Below the pieces are notes generated by a model that did no database searches, had not been told where the DNA came from, and saw only the letters and a program-made list of their open reading frames with translations. DNA of 34,860 nucleotides from assembly GCA_016649785.1 (NCBI GenBank), contig JAENXB010000001.1, positions 1-34,860 on the forward strand. The letters are read 5' to 3'. Positions 1-7,671 of the stretch are shown in pieces (position 1 is the first letter of the stretch; each line of letters opens with the position of its first letter). The stretch comes from Flavobacteriaceae bacterium. Its GTDB lineage: Bacteria > Bacteroidota > Bacteroidia > Flavobacteriales > Flavobacteriaceae. The position numbers and the translations under genes are program-made.

Positions 1-979
1 CATAAACCCCGGCAATAAAAGTGAGCGGAATAAAAATCGTGGCAATAATGGTGAGGACCTTCATTATTTCGTTCATTCTGTTACTGATGGTTGTCATGTA
101 CATTTCCATAAGGCCCCTGGTCATTTCCCTGTAGATATCAATGTTTTCGGAAACTTGGATAACGTGATCGTATAAATCCCTGAAATAGTTCCTGGTTTTA
201 TCTTCAATTAGATTGTTCCCCAGTTTTTCTATCCGGCTAAGCACCTCGCGAAGTGGAAAAACTGCACGTCTTATGCGCAAAATCGTACATTTCAGTTCCT
301 GAATTTCAAAGGTAATTTCGTCATTAGCCTGGATCTGGAACAATTTTTCCTCCAGGATCTCAATTTTTTCGCTGATGTTATCTATCACTTCAAAATAATT
401 ATCTATAATGGCATCAAGCAGGCAAAACAATAAATAATCGGCACCATTGCTACGAATGCGTCCCTTGTTATTTGTAATTCGGTCTCTTACACCTTCAAAT
501 ACATCTCCATCAGATTCCTGAAAGGTAAGTATATAATCCTTTCCCATCACCAGGCTTATGTGTTCAATGACAAGGCTATGTATATTTTTATCAGAATTTT
601 GCTTTGGGAAATAAAGCATTTTTACCACCATGAAAATATAACCCGGGTATTCGTCTATTTTCGGTCGCTGATTGGTATTTGCGATATCTTCCAGTAAAAG
701 AGGATGCAACTCATAATACTTGCCGAGTTTTTCAATTTCTGCGGTATTGCTAAGTCCGTCAATATTGATCCAGGAAACTTTGTCGGGATTTTCAAATTTG
801 AAGGCATCTTCCAGATGAGTGGATTCGTAACGTTCAAAATTTTCCGTGTTATAATCTATTACTTCCAGTTTGGTTTCCACAGATTCCTTCCTGCCAATGT
901 AAGTAATGGTCCCCGGTATCTGATTTAAAGCTTTGGTGGATTCCGGTCTTCGTAACAAATGCCTTTTGCGTTTCGCCAT
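1..979 (-). CDS. corA: CorA-family magnesium/cobalt transporter, C-terminus cut by window edge
   Basis: Inner-membrane CorA-type divalent cation channel, normally a homopentamer importing Mg2+ (or Co2+/Ni2+). The reading frame starts at an ATG at 979 (N-terminus MAKRKRHLLRRPES) and stays open to base 1, giving about 326 codons. Most of this is the cytoplasmic funnel domain, including the typical segments LEDAFKFENPDKVSWI, HPLLLEDIANTNQRPK and LTFQESDGDVFEGVRDRI. A long helix follows (EKIEILEEKLFQIQ, then IEKLGNNLIEDKTRNYFRDL) and then the start of TM1 (IATIFIPLTFIAGVYG). The window ends on the first base of the next codon, exactly where the diagnostic GMN selectivity motif and TM2 should follow, so neither can be checked here. 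It is transcribed away from recQ. A small TCCCGA hairpin lies about 40 bp upstream of the start. Confidence 0.9.
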   Translation of the reverse strand, partial: MAKRKRHLLRRPESTKALNQIPGTITYIGRKESVETKLEVIDYNTENFERYESTHLEDAFKFENPDKVSWINIDGLSNTAEIEKLGKYYELHPLLLEDIANTNQRPKIDEYPGYIFMVVKMLYFPKQNSDKNIHSLVIEHISLVMGKDYILTFQESDGDVFEGVRDRITNNKGRIRSNGADYLLFCLLDAIIDNYFEVIDNISEKIEILEEKLFQIQANDEITFEIQELKCTILRIRRAVFPLREVLSRIEKLGNNLIEDKTRNYFRDLYDHVIQVSENIDIYREMTRGLMEMYMTTISNRMNEIMKVLTIIATIFIPLTFIAGVY

Positions 980-1019
980 AAACTGAATGTTTCTATAAAA
1001 GTATAAAAGATTTATTTAG

Positions 1020-1035
1020 TCCCGAAGCATCGGGA
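1020..1035. repeat. small inverted repeat upstream of corA
   Basis: TCCCGA-AGCA-TCGGGA, six-base arms with a four-base loop, lies in the corA-recQ divergent gap 41 bases from the corA start codon. On the corA strand it would sit in the leader or promoter region. It has no T-run, so it is not a terminator. Short CCCGA/TCGGG palindromes of this kind are frequent between genes in flavobacteria (recollection, not checked). No function can be assigned. Confidence 0.4.
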
Positions 1036-1040
1036 GTGAA

Positions 1041-1200
1041 TTTGTTAATTTGGAATTTGTTAGTTTGGGATTTGGAATTTGATTTTTCTCTATATTCTAT
1101 TCTCTTTTTTCTCCTTTCTTTTAACTTTCAACTTTCCACATTCAAAAAAAACTCAATACTCATATCTCAAATCTAATTTCTCAAATCTATTTTCTCTAAA
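1041..1200. repeat. degenerate 7-bp-period tandem array filling the corA-recQ gap
   Basis: Almost the whole divergent gap can be written as 7-mers (a few 8-mers at the left end). Units run TTTGTTAA, TTTGGAA, TTTGTTAG, TTTGGGA, TTTGGAA, TTTGATT, then TTTCTCT, ATATTCT, ATTCTCT, TTTTTCT, CCTTTCT, TTTAACT, TTCAACT, TTCCACA, TTCAAAA. After a one-base slip they continue from 1152 as CTCAATA, CTCATAT, CTCAAAT, CTAATTT, CTCAAAT, CTATTTT, CTCTAAA. The phase is kept although single letters drift. The array stops eight bases before the recQ ATG. It is not a CRISPR: units are far too short and there are no spacers. Confidence 0.7.
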
Positions 1201-1208
1201 TTCGCAAA

Positions 1209-3311
1209 ATGGAGGAAAAGAAACTTTTTAGCTGTCTTAAAGAATATTTTGGGTACGATAGCTTTAGACCTTTACAAAAGAAAATAATCGATTCTGTTTT
1301 TGAAGGGAAGGATAATCTGGTGATTATGCCTACAGGTGGCGGAAAATCGATTTGTTTCCAGCTTCCCGCAATTTTATTGCCTAAGATCACCCTGGTAATT
1401 TCTCCCTTAATTGCCCTGATGAAGGATCAGGTAGACGGACTTGTGGCCAACGGGATTCCCGCGGCTTTTCTCAATAGCAGTCAGACAGCCGCAGAACAAC
1501 AGGAAATTTTTCAACATATTGACGACAATCAGCTTAAACTTTTATATGTAGCGCCGGAAAGTTTACAGGTAATTGATAGGTTTTTAAGCGACGGAAAAGT
1601 GAGTTTGATCGCAATAGATGAAGCTCATTGTATTTCAAGTTGGGGTCATGATTTCAGGCCTGCTTATACCCAATTGGGCTATTTAAAAAATCGTTTTCCC
1701 ACTACCCCGCTTATTGCTTTAACTGCCACTGCCGATAAAGCCACAAGAAAAGATATTTGCGATCAGTTGAATATTCCGGCTGCAAAAAAACATATAGCTT
1801 CTTTCGACAGAAAAAATCTGAGCCTGGAAGTGCGTCCCGGCACAAAACGTTTGGAACAGATCCTGCAATTTTTAGAGCCCCGTAAAAATGAAAGCGGGAT
1901 TATTTATTGCCTAAGCCGAAAAAATACGGAAGATGTTACATCCAAACTGAAAGCCAACGGATTTAAAGCCGAAGCGTATCACGCCGGTTTAAGCCACAAG
2001 GAGCGAACAAAAATTCAGGATAATTTTATCAATGATAAAAAGCAAATAATTTGTGCTACCATAGCATTTGGGATGGGCATCGATAAATCGAATATTCGTT
2101 GGGTGATCCATTACAATATGCCCAAAAACCTGGAAGGTTATTACCAGGAAATAGGTAGATCGGGACGTGATGGATTGCCGAGTGACACTATTTTATTCCA
2201 CAGTTATGCCGATGTGGTGATGCTTCAAAAATTTGCTGAAACCTCCGGAAATTCGGGAGTTCAGCTGGCAAAACTGGAGCGAATGAAGCAATATTCTGAA
2301 GCTTTAACCTGCCGCAGAAAAATATTGCTCAGTTATTTTGGGGAACTAAAACAGGAAGATTGCGGCAACTGCGATATTTGCCGGAATCCGCCCGTATTCT
2401 TTGACGGTACGCTGATCGCCCAAAAAGCATTGTCCTGTATTTATCGTTTAAAAGGAGAAGAACCCATAACTACAGTAATAGATGTTCTTAGAGGTGCGCA
2501 AAATGAATCGGTTCTGGAAAAAAATTACCAGGCTTTAAAAACCTACGGCGTGGGAAAAGAAATTTCCTGGCACAACTGGCAACAATACATTATTCAGTTG
2601 ATCAATTTGGGTTTTGTGGAAATCGCCTTCCACAAGCACAATCGATTACAGCTCACCGCTTTTGCAAAAGATGTGCTTTTTGATGGAGGAAAATTGCAAC
2701 TGGCCAAAAATCCGGATCTTAAGGAAATTCGGGAAAAAGAGGTAAAATCTGTCCGTAAAAAAGACAATTCCCTGTTTGAACAGCTTCGCCAACTTCGCCT
2801 TAAACTAGCCAAAGAAGAAGGAATTCCTGCGTATTTGATCTTTAACGATGCCACCCTGAAGGAAATGGAAAAAGAACGCCCGATGACAGACGAAGATTTT
2901 ATTGAAATAAACGGAGTCGGCAGAAAAAAAATGCAGGATTACGGATATCAGTTCATTAAGGAAATAATCGCCTTCAATAAAGAAAAACGCGTCACAAAAA
3001 AGGTGACCAGGGGAAATACCCATAAAATTACCCTGGAATTTTATAACGAAGGTTTAAGTGTGGAAGAGATCGCCCAAAAACGTGGCCTTTCCGGTACTAC
3101 AATTTATTCGCATCTTGCAAAACTCTATGCGGACGGCGAAAAAATAGACCTCAATAAATTTGTTTCCAAAGCAGATTTGTTAGCTGTTAAAAAAGCCAAA
3201 ATAGAACTCGAGTACACCGAGGCTTTAAAACCTTATTATGAACATTTTGAAGAAGCCATTGATTATTGGACCATTCGACTTGCATTGACTATTCTTGAAA
3301 AAGAAGAATAG
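1209..3311 (+). CDS. recQ: ATP-dependent DNA helicase RecQ
   Basis: 3'-to-5' SF2 DNA helicase of recombination and replication-fork repair, cytoplasmic. At 700 residues it has a full RecQ core. Motif 0 is FRPLQKKI (about 19-26), Walker A PTGGGKS (41-47), motif Ia SPLIALMKDQ, DEAHC box (137-141), the aromatic-rich loop ISSWGHDFRP, motif III LTATA, motif V FGMGIDK and motif VI QEIGRSGRDG (313-322). The RQC zinc site is visible as C368, C385, C388 and C391. An HRDC domain lies at about 518-585. The last 100 residues add a helix-turn-helix segment (GLSVEEIAQKRGLSGTTIYS), as in many longer Bacteroidota/Firmicutes RecQ proteins. The start is the first ATG after the tandem array; no Shine-Dalgarno is evident. 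It is convergent with the truA-like gene. Confidence 0.95.
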   Translation: MEEKKLFSCLKEYFGYDSFRPLQKKIIDSVFEGKDNLVIMPTGGGKSICFQLPAILLPKITLVISPLIALMKDQVDGLVANGIPAAFLNSSQTAAEQQEIFQHIDDNQLKLLYVAPESLQVIDRFLSDGKVSLIAIDEAHCISSWGHDFRPAYTQLGYLKNRFPTTPLIALTATADKATRKDICDQLNIPAAKKHIASFDRKNLSLEVRPGTKRLEQILQFLEPRKNESGIIYCLSRKNTEDVTSKLKANGFKAEAYHAGLSHKERTKIQDNFINDKKQIICATIAFGMGIDKSNIRWVIHYNMPKNLEGYYQEIGRSGRDGLPSDTILFHSYADVVMLQKFAETSGNSGVQLAKLERMKQYSEALTCRRKILLSYFGELKQEDCGNCDICRNPPVFFDGTLIAQKALSCIYRLKGEEPITTVIDVLRGAQNESVLEKNYQALKTYGVGKEISWHNWQQYIIQLINLGFVEIAFHKHNRLQLTAFAKDVLFDGGKLQLAKNPDLKEIREKEVKSVRKKDNSLFEQLRQLRLKLAKEEGIPAYLIFNDATLKEMEKERPMTDEDFIEINGVGRKKMQDYGYQFIKEIIAFNKEKRVTKKVTRGNTHKITLEFYNEGLSVEEIAQKRGLSGTTIYSHLAKLYADGEKIDLNKFVSKADLLAVKKAKIELEYTEALKPYYEHFEEAIDYWTIRLALTILEKEE

Positions 3312-3373
3312 TCATTTTCAAATTATCACATTTTCAAATCTTCAAATTATAACATTATCAAATTTTCAAATTA
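3310..3373. repeat. degenerate 8-bp-period array between convergent recQ and truA-like genes
   Basis: From 3318 the gap reads as seven exact octamer steps: TCAAATTA, TCACATTT, TCAAATCT, TCAAATTA, TAACATTA, TCAAATTT, TCAAATTA. A decayed eighth unit at 3310-3317 begins inside the recQ stop codon. The array ends seven bases before the stop codon of the convergent gene, so it makes up nearly all of the intergenic DNA. No hairpin terminator is visible in the gap. Confidence 0.7.
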
Positions 3374-3379
3374 ATATTT

Positions 3380-4165
3380 TTATTCAAATTCTATCCTGTT
3401 CAAAATCAAACCCGAAGCCGGCGCGATATAATTTATAACCTGGGTATTTTCCGGTTGCAGACTTTTTTCGATGTCGGTGAGTTCCAATTCCCCTTTTCCT
3501 AACTGAATAAGGGCACCCATCATCAAACGAATTTGATTTCTTAAAAACCCCGCGCCCTGAACCCGAAATACATAACTGGTTTTCGGAAAGAAATTCGCGG
3601 TATAAACCTGGTTTTCGGTAATCTCCGATTTTATTATGATCCTTTCAAATACAGTGTTTTCAGAAGGAGCCACACAATAATTTTTGAAATTATGAGCGCC
3701 TTCAAACAGTTTTGCACCGGTTTTCATCAAATCTATATCGAGATCATCCTGAATTGTCGCCATAAGCGGGGCACAAAAAGGATGGTTTTTTTCTCCAAAT
3801 GAAAACAGATAGAGATATTCCTTTAATTTAGGATTTTGAATAATATTAAACAAATTATCAACTTCCCTAATACTTGTTGCCAGGATATCCTGAGGGAGAT
3901 TTTTATTGAAAAGGCTCATAAACGCAGGGAAATCCTCCAAAGGCTCATCGTATAAAAACAACTCAAACGCCGCCTCATTGGCAGATACCATGGCATCGGT
4001 CCGGCTGGAGCCAAGGATCTTAGTCTGGCGGTCCGGCAAAACAAATTTCATGGTTTTTTTAATGAGTCCCTCCACGGTTTTTAAATTGGGTTGGCGCTGC
4101 CAGCCGTGTAAACGGTAGCCCAGGTATTGTAATTTTATCAGGTAATAATAGCGTTTTCGCTGCAA
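3380..4165 (-). CDS. truA: TruA-family tRNA pseudouridine synthase (divergent)
   Basis: Member of the TruA family, which converts uridine to pseudouridine in the tRNA anticodon arm (positions 38-40 for classical TruA). At 261 residues it has normal TruA length. N-terminal LQYLGYRLHGWQRQP matches the family opening. The catalytic aspartate is D57 in SSRTDAMVSA. The C-terminal segment VFRVQGAGFLRNQIRLMMGA matches the conserved FLRNQIR region. The usual GRTDAGVHA signature is changed to SRTDAMVSA, so this may be a Bacteroidota paralogue with altered RNA specificity rather than the housekeeping enzyme. The start is TTG: an in-frame stop (TAA) lies eight codons upstream with no ATG or GTG between. 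It stands alone, convergent with recQ. Confidence 0.8.
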   Translation of the reverse strand: MQRKRYYYLIKLQYLGYRLHGWQRQPNLKTVEGLIKKTMKFVLPDRQTKILGSSRTDAMVSANEAAFELFLYDEPLEDFPAFMSLFNKNLPQDILATSIREVDNLFNIIQNPKLKEYLYLFSFGEKNHPFCAPLMATIQDDLDIDLMKTGAKLFEGAHNFKNYCVAPSENTVFERIIIKSEITENQVYTANFFPKTSYVFRVQGAGFLRNQIRLMMGALIQLGKGELELTDIEKSLQPENTQVINYIAPASGLILNRIEFE

Positions 4166-4395
4166 AGTAGATGTTTTGGGGCGAAGTTAGGGAGAAAAAT
4201 CAGTTTGCCGTTTTCTGTTTTCAGGTTTCTGTTTCATCATCATCCAAAAAGTCTAAGTGTATCAAAAGGTCGCCATAAAGTGACCGGAGTGATGGAATGA
4301 AGAGCCTGGATCTACTTTTTGCCTCAATATTTCAGCCTAAAAAGGGTGATACTCCTTTTCTACATCGCTGGCCAAGCATCCTCTTTTTGATATGC

Positions 4396-4477
4396 AGCCC
4401 CTTCAGGGCTCCTGCGACGAGCACTTTTTCATCGATGGGCGTTGCCCATCGTTCACATATTATGCCCATTCAGGGCT
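4396..4477. repeat. REP-like cluster of three hairpins
   Basis: Two direct copies of GCCCnTTCAGGGCT, each itself a small hairpin, flank a stronger central hairpin. The left copy is AGCCC-CTTCA-GGGCT (4396-4410) and the right is GCCC-ATTCA-GGGCT (4464-4477). The central one is CGATGGGC-GTT-GCCCATCG (4433-4451), with perfect eight-base arms. The layout resembles bacterial REP/BIME elements mobilised by RAYT transposases. No transposase is in the window, so it would be a non-autonomous copy. Confidence 0.55.
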
Positions 4478-4496
4478 AAGTTTCTTCTAAAAGTAA

Positions 4497-4538
4497 GTTC
4501 AGAATGACAAAAATCACCCTTGGTATGTCATTCTGAAC
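4497..4538. repeat. 13-bp perfect inverted repeat, 16-nt loop
   Basis: GTTCAGAATGACA (4497-4509) is the exact reverse complement of TGTCATTCTGAAC (4526-4538). The right arm continues into CGCAGTGAAGAATCCC. From memory, this is a variant of a dispersed CATTCTGAnCGnAGTnGAAGAATC sequence common between genes in Bacteroidota. No U-tract follows on either strand, so it is more likely a dispersed repeat than a terminator. Confidence 0.55.
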
Positions 4539-4600
4539 GCAGTGAAGAATCCCACGTTCCAATTGGGCAAATCATAATTATGGCACTTTTACCTAATCGT

Positions 4601-4656
4601 ATTTTCTATTCTCTTTATTCTAACTTCTAATTTCTTACATCTCACTTCTAACTTCC
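4601..4656. repeat. degenerate 7-bp-period array overlapping a stop codon
   Basis: Eight exact heptamer steps: ATTTTCT, ATTCTCT, TTATTCT, AACTTCT, AATTTCT, TACATCT, CACTTCT, AACTTCC. Positions 4-7 of the unit are nearly fixed (TTCT), while positions 1 and 3 drift. The last two units overlap the 3' end of the dehydrogenase gene, whose stop codon lies at 4648-4650. Confidence 0.65.
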
Positions 4657-7566
4657 CAAAGCTTCCCTCAAAACAGAAACCGGATGTTTTGCCTCTCGTT
4701 TGGTTCCGTCAAAGATCTGATGTCTGCAACTGGTTCCGTTTGCCGCTATAATTGTTTCCGGGGAGCTTCTTCGAACAGCGGGAAACAGGCTTTGTTCCCC
4801 AATATTCATACTTATTTCGTAATGCTCTTTTTCGTAACCGAAAGAGCCTGCCATCCCGCAACAGCCGGAGGAAATAATGGTGACCTTGTAATTTTTGGGA
4901 AGGTTTAATATGTCAAAAGTTACCGCAGAATTGGATAATGCCTTTTGGTGGCAATGGGCGTGGATCTTAATAATTTTTTCTTCGGAAGTAAAGGAAGAGG
5001 ATTTTATATTCCCTGCAGCGATTTCATTTTTCAGAAATTCTTCGATTATAAAACAGTTTTTTGAGAACTTTTCCGCTGCTAAAGGATTTTCTGCCAAACG
5101 CAGATATTCATCCCTGAAACTCAAAATTGCCGAAGGTTCGATTCCAATTAGCGGAGTTTCATTTGAAATCAGATCCTTAAAAAGATCGATGTTTTTATTG
5201 GCGAGCACTTTTGCTTCCTCCAAAAATCCTTTGGAAATATGGCCTCTTCCGCTTTCATGATTTTCGATAATTTTTACCCGGTAATTCAGTTTGCTCAGCA
5301 ATTCAAGCGCATCAATTCCTATTTTCGCATCCAGGAAATTTGTAAACTCATCGTTGAATAAATAAACTGTTTTTATAGGATCTGAAACTTCCAATTCCAA
5401 TTTGTGCTTCCGGTAATAACTCCATAAGCTTTGTTTGGAAAGCTTGGGAAGACTTCGCTGCGGAGCAACTCCCATCACCTTTTTTGCTATTCCCGAAGTA
5501 AGCTTGTTTGTAAAAAGAAAATTAGCCAGACCGGGAACCATTGAAGCCACCCTGTTCATTTGCGCATTGTTTGCAAAGGCTATGCCCCGCATGGATTTTC
5601 CATTGGCTTTTTGATATTGAAACTGAAATTCTGCCTTTAATGCGGCTACATCTACCCCGGACGGACATTCACTTTTGCAACCTTTACAACTGATGCATAA
5701 ATCAAAGACTTCTTTTAATTCCTGGTGATCAAACTTGTTTTGTTTATCAGAATTGGTGAGAAATTCCCGCAATGCATTTGCCCTTGCCCTTGTAGTGTCT
5801 TTTTCATTTTTGGTCGCACGATAGCTTGGGCACATAGTTCCGCCGGATTCTACAGATTTTCGGCAATCCCCGCTTCCGTTGCATTTTTCGGCCAAACGCA
5901 AGATTCCTTCTGAATCTTCAAAATCCATCAGGGTTTTTATTTCAGGTTCGCTCCTTTCGGGTATATATCTTAGGGAAGTATCCATTGGAGGCGCATCTAC
6001 AATTTTTCCGGGATTAAAAATATTTTTAGGGTCAAAGGTATTTTTAACCGATTTTAGGATCTTATAATTTTTTGAGCCTATCATAAATTCTATAAACTCG
6101 GCGCGCAATCTGCCATCTCCGTGCTCCCCGCTCATAGAACCCCGATATTTTTTCACCAGGGCCGCAACTTCTTCTGTAATCGTTCTAAAAAGTTTTACGT
6201 CTTCTTGCTTCTTTAAGTCGAGAATGGGGCGCAAATGCAGTTCCCCTGCTCCGGCATGTGCATAATACACGGCATCCTGCCCATGGCTTTTCATAATTTG
6301 GGAAAATTCGGCGATATAATTAGCCAGATCGGGTAAGGCCACGGCAGTGTCCTCAATACAGGCGACCGCCTTTTTATCGCCTATCATATTTCCCAAAAGT
6401 CCAAGTCCCGCTTTACGAAGTTCCAGAGCCTGGTCTATTTGTTCGTCCCTCAAAACAGGAAAGGCATAAGCCAGCTTGGAAGCATTTAATCTTTCCAGTA
6501 AAATATGAACTTGCTCTTCCAGATCTTCCGCGGTTTTGGAACGCAATTCCAGCATGAGGATCGCTTTGGGATCTCCTTCAATAAAAAACCTGTTTTCCTT
6601 ATATTTTAAACTTTGTTTGGTGCAATCAAGAATGATCTTGTCCATCATTTCACAGGTATACAAGTCACTTTCCATTGCGGGAACAACTGCCAGCATGCAA
6701 TCTTCAATACTGGAAAAATGAGCCGCTACCAGCGCCGAATATGTCGGCGGGATCCTGTCGAGCTGCAAAGTGATCTCTGTGGTGAATGCCAGTGTGCCTT
6801 CACTTCCGGCAAGCAAACTGCAAAGATTGAAAGCTTTTTCAGTTTCGGAAAAAACTTCGGTTGAAATAAGAGTATCAATGGCATAACCCGTATTTCTGCG
6901 ATGAATAGTTTCTTTAGGAAACTTCTCCCTTATCTCTTGCTGAACTTCAGCAGGTGACAACAAATCGTATAAATTCTTGTAGATAGTTCCTTCAAGAGAA
7001 TTCAAATTCGATTTCCGCTGAAATTCTTCTGTAGAAACAGAAGAAAATTCGGCGTCGTTGCCATCGCTTAAAATGCATTTAAGTTTTAACAATTTGTCCC
7101 GGGTAGTGCCGTATTTAATGGATGTGGTTCCGCTGGAATTATTCCCCACCATTCCACCAATCATACATCTGTTGGAAGTTGAGGTATTCGGGCCAAAAAA
7201 TAAACCGTGTTTTTGAAGTTCCCGGTTTAGATCGTCCCGGATTATCCCCGGCTGAACGATTGCAATGCCATTTTCGGGCTCTATTTTGAGAATTTTATTG
7301 AAATGTTTTGATACATCCACCACGATCCCGTCTCCCACACATTGCCCTGCCAGGGAAGTGCCGGCTGTTCTTGGAATCAGGCCAATTTCATGTTTTCCCG
7401 CAAAATGGATCAGGATCTTTAAATCTGATTCGTTTTTAGGATAACATACCGCCAATGGGAGTTCCCGGTAAACCGATGCGTCTGTAGCATAGATGCTGCG
7501 ATGTAAATCGTCGTAAATAAGCTGACCTTCAAGATCTTGGCTTAATTTTGTTAAATTTTCTTTCAT
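4648..7566 (-). CDS. FAD-linked D-2-hydroxyacid dehydrogenase fused to Fe-S/CCG module (YdiJ-like)
   Basis: Flavin enzyme oxidising a D-2-hydroxyacid (D-lactate or D-2-hydroxyglutarate are the likely candidates) and passing electrons through iron-sulfur clusters, probably to the quinone pool. Residues about 30-270 are a PCMH-type FAD domain with PRTAGTSLAG (65-74) and IGGMVGNNSSGTTSIKYG (136-153). Residues 275-530 are the FAD-oxidase C-terminal domain, with HAGAGELHLRP and SGEHGDGRLR. An Fe-S segment follows with C562, C568 and C579, then C624, C627, C630 and C634. The C-terminus is a CCG-type domain with HAHCHQKAL and GCCGMAGSFGYEKEH (about 902). The 972-residue single chain corresponds to GlcD plus GlcF fused, like E. 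coli YdiJ. ATG start; monocistronic and divergent from the barrel gene. Confidence 0.85.
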   Translation of the reverse strand: MKENLTKLSQDLEGQLIYDDLHRSIYATDASVYRELPLAVCYPKNESDLKILIHFAGKHEIGLIPRTAGTSLAGQCVGDGIVVDVSKHFNKILKIEPENGIAIVQPGIIRDDLNRELQKHGLFFGPNTSTSNRCMIGGMVGNNSSGTTSIKYGTTRDKLLKLKCILSDGNDAEFSSVSTEEFQRKSNLNSLEGTIYKNLYDLLSPAEVQQEIREKFPKETIHRRNTGYAIDTLISTEVFSETEKAFNLCSLLAGSEGTLAFTTEITLQLDRIPPTYSALVAAHFSSIEDCMLAVVPAMESDLYTCEMMDKIILDCTKQSLKYKENRFFIEGDPKAILMLELRSKTAEDLEEQVHILLERLNASKLAYAFPVLRDEQIDQALELRKAGLGLLGNMIGDKKAVACIEDTAVALPDLANYIAEFSQIMKSHGQDAVYYAHAGAGELHLRPILDLKKQEDVKLFRTITEEVAALVKKYRGSMSGEHGDGRLRAEFIEFMIGSKNYKILKSVKNTFDPKNIFNPGKIVDAPPMDTSLRYIPERSEPEIKTLMDFEDSEGILRLAEKCNGSGDCRKSVESGGTMCPSYRATKNEKDTTRARANALREFLTNSDKQNKFDHQELKEVFDLCISCKGCKSECPSGVDVAALKAEFQFQYQKANGKSMRGIAFANNAQMNRVASMVPGLANFLFTNKLTSGIAKKVMGVAPQRSLPKLSKQSLWSYYRKHKLELEVSDPIKTVYLFNDEFTNFLDAKIGIDALELLSKLNYRVKIIENHESGRGHISKGFLEEAKVLANKNIDLFKDLISNETPLIGIEPSAILSFRDEYLRLAENPLAAEKFSKNCFIIEEFLKNEIAAGNIKSSSFTSEEKIIKIHAHCHQKALSNSAVTFDILNLPKNYKVTIISSGCCGMAGSFGYEKEHYEISMNIGEQSLFPAVRRSSPETIIAANGTSCRHQIFDGTKREAKHPVSVLREALGS

Positions 7567-7671
7567 AACAGGGCTAAAATTACGAATTATTTCAGATTTT
7601 GGTTAACAGATCTTTAATGATTATTAACAATACATTGGCTTTGTAGGGTATTAACATTTGATTTTAACAGT

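Larger units (their letters stand above)
4166..4647. other. gene-free interval with palindromes and degenerate repeats
   Basis: About 480 bases without a credible gene. From left to right it holds a short 7-bp-period TTTTCTG/TTTTCAG/GTTTCTG stretch (about 4203-4238), and undistinguished sequence to about 4390. Then come three REP-like hairpins (4396-4477), a 13-bp inverted repeat (4497-4538), and a 7-bp-period array (4601-4656) that runs into the stop codon of the dehydrogenase gene. A 60-codon frame at 4297-4479 runs through the hairpins and has no family resemblance, so I do not call it. Confidence 0.7.

Noticed and set aside
1041..1200. Short regular repeats considered as a CRISPR array
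   Set aside because: Units of 7-8 bp are contiguous, with no spacers, and no cas genes are present. The same applies to the other arrays.
1197..1204. TAAATTCG as a -7 box for recQ
   Set aside because: It ends only four bases before the ATG, lacks the TTTG core and lies inside the heptamer array, so it is likely part of the repeat.
4297..4479. A 60-codon open frame in the gap between the truA-like gene and the dehydrogenase gene
   Set aside because: It runs through the three hairpins, has no family resemblance and no promoter-like element; its ATG has only a generic A/G-rich stretch upstream.
4895..5260. Long open frames opposite to the dehydrogenase gene (and similar antisense frames inside other large genes)
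   Set aside because: They lie fully inside a well-supported gene on the other strand and show no domain or signal of their own.
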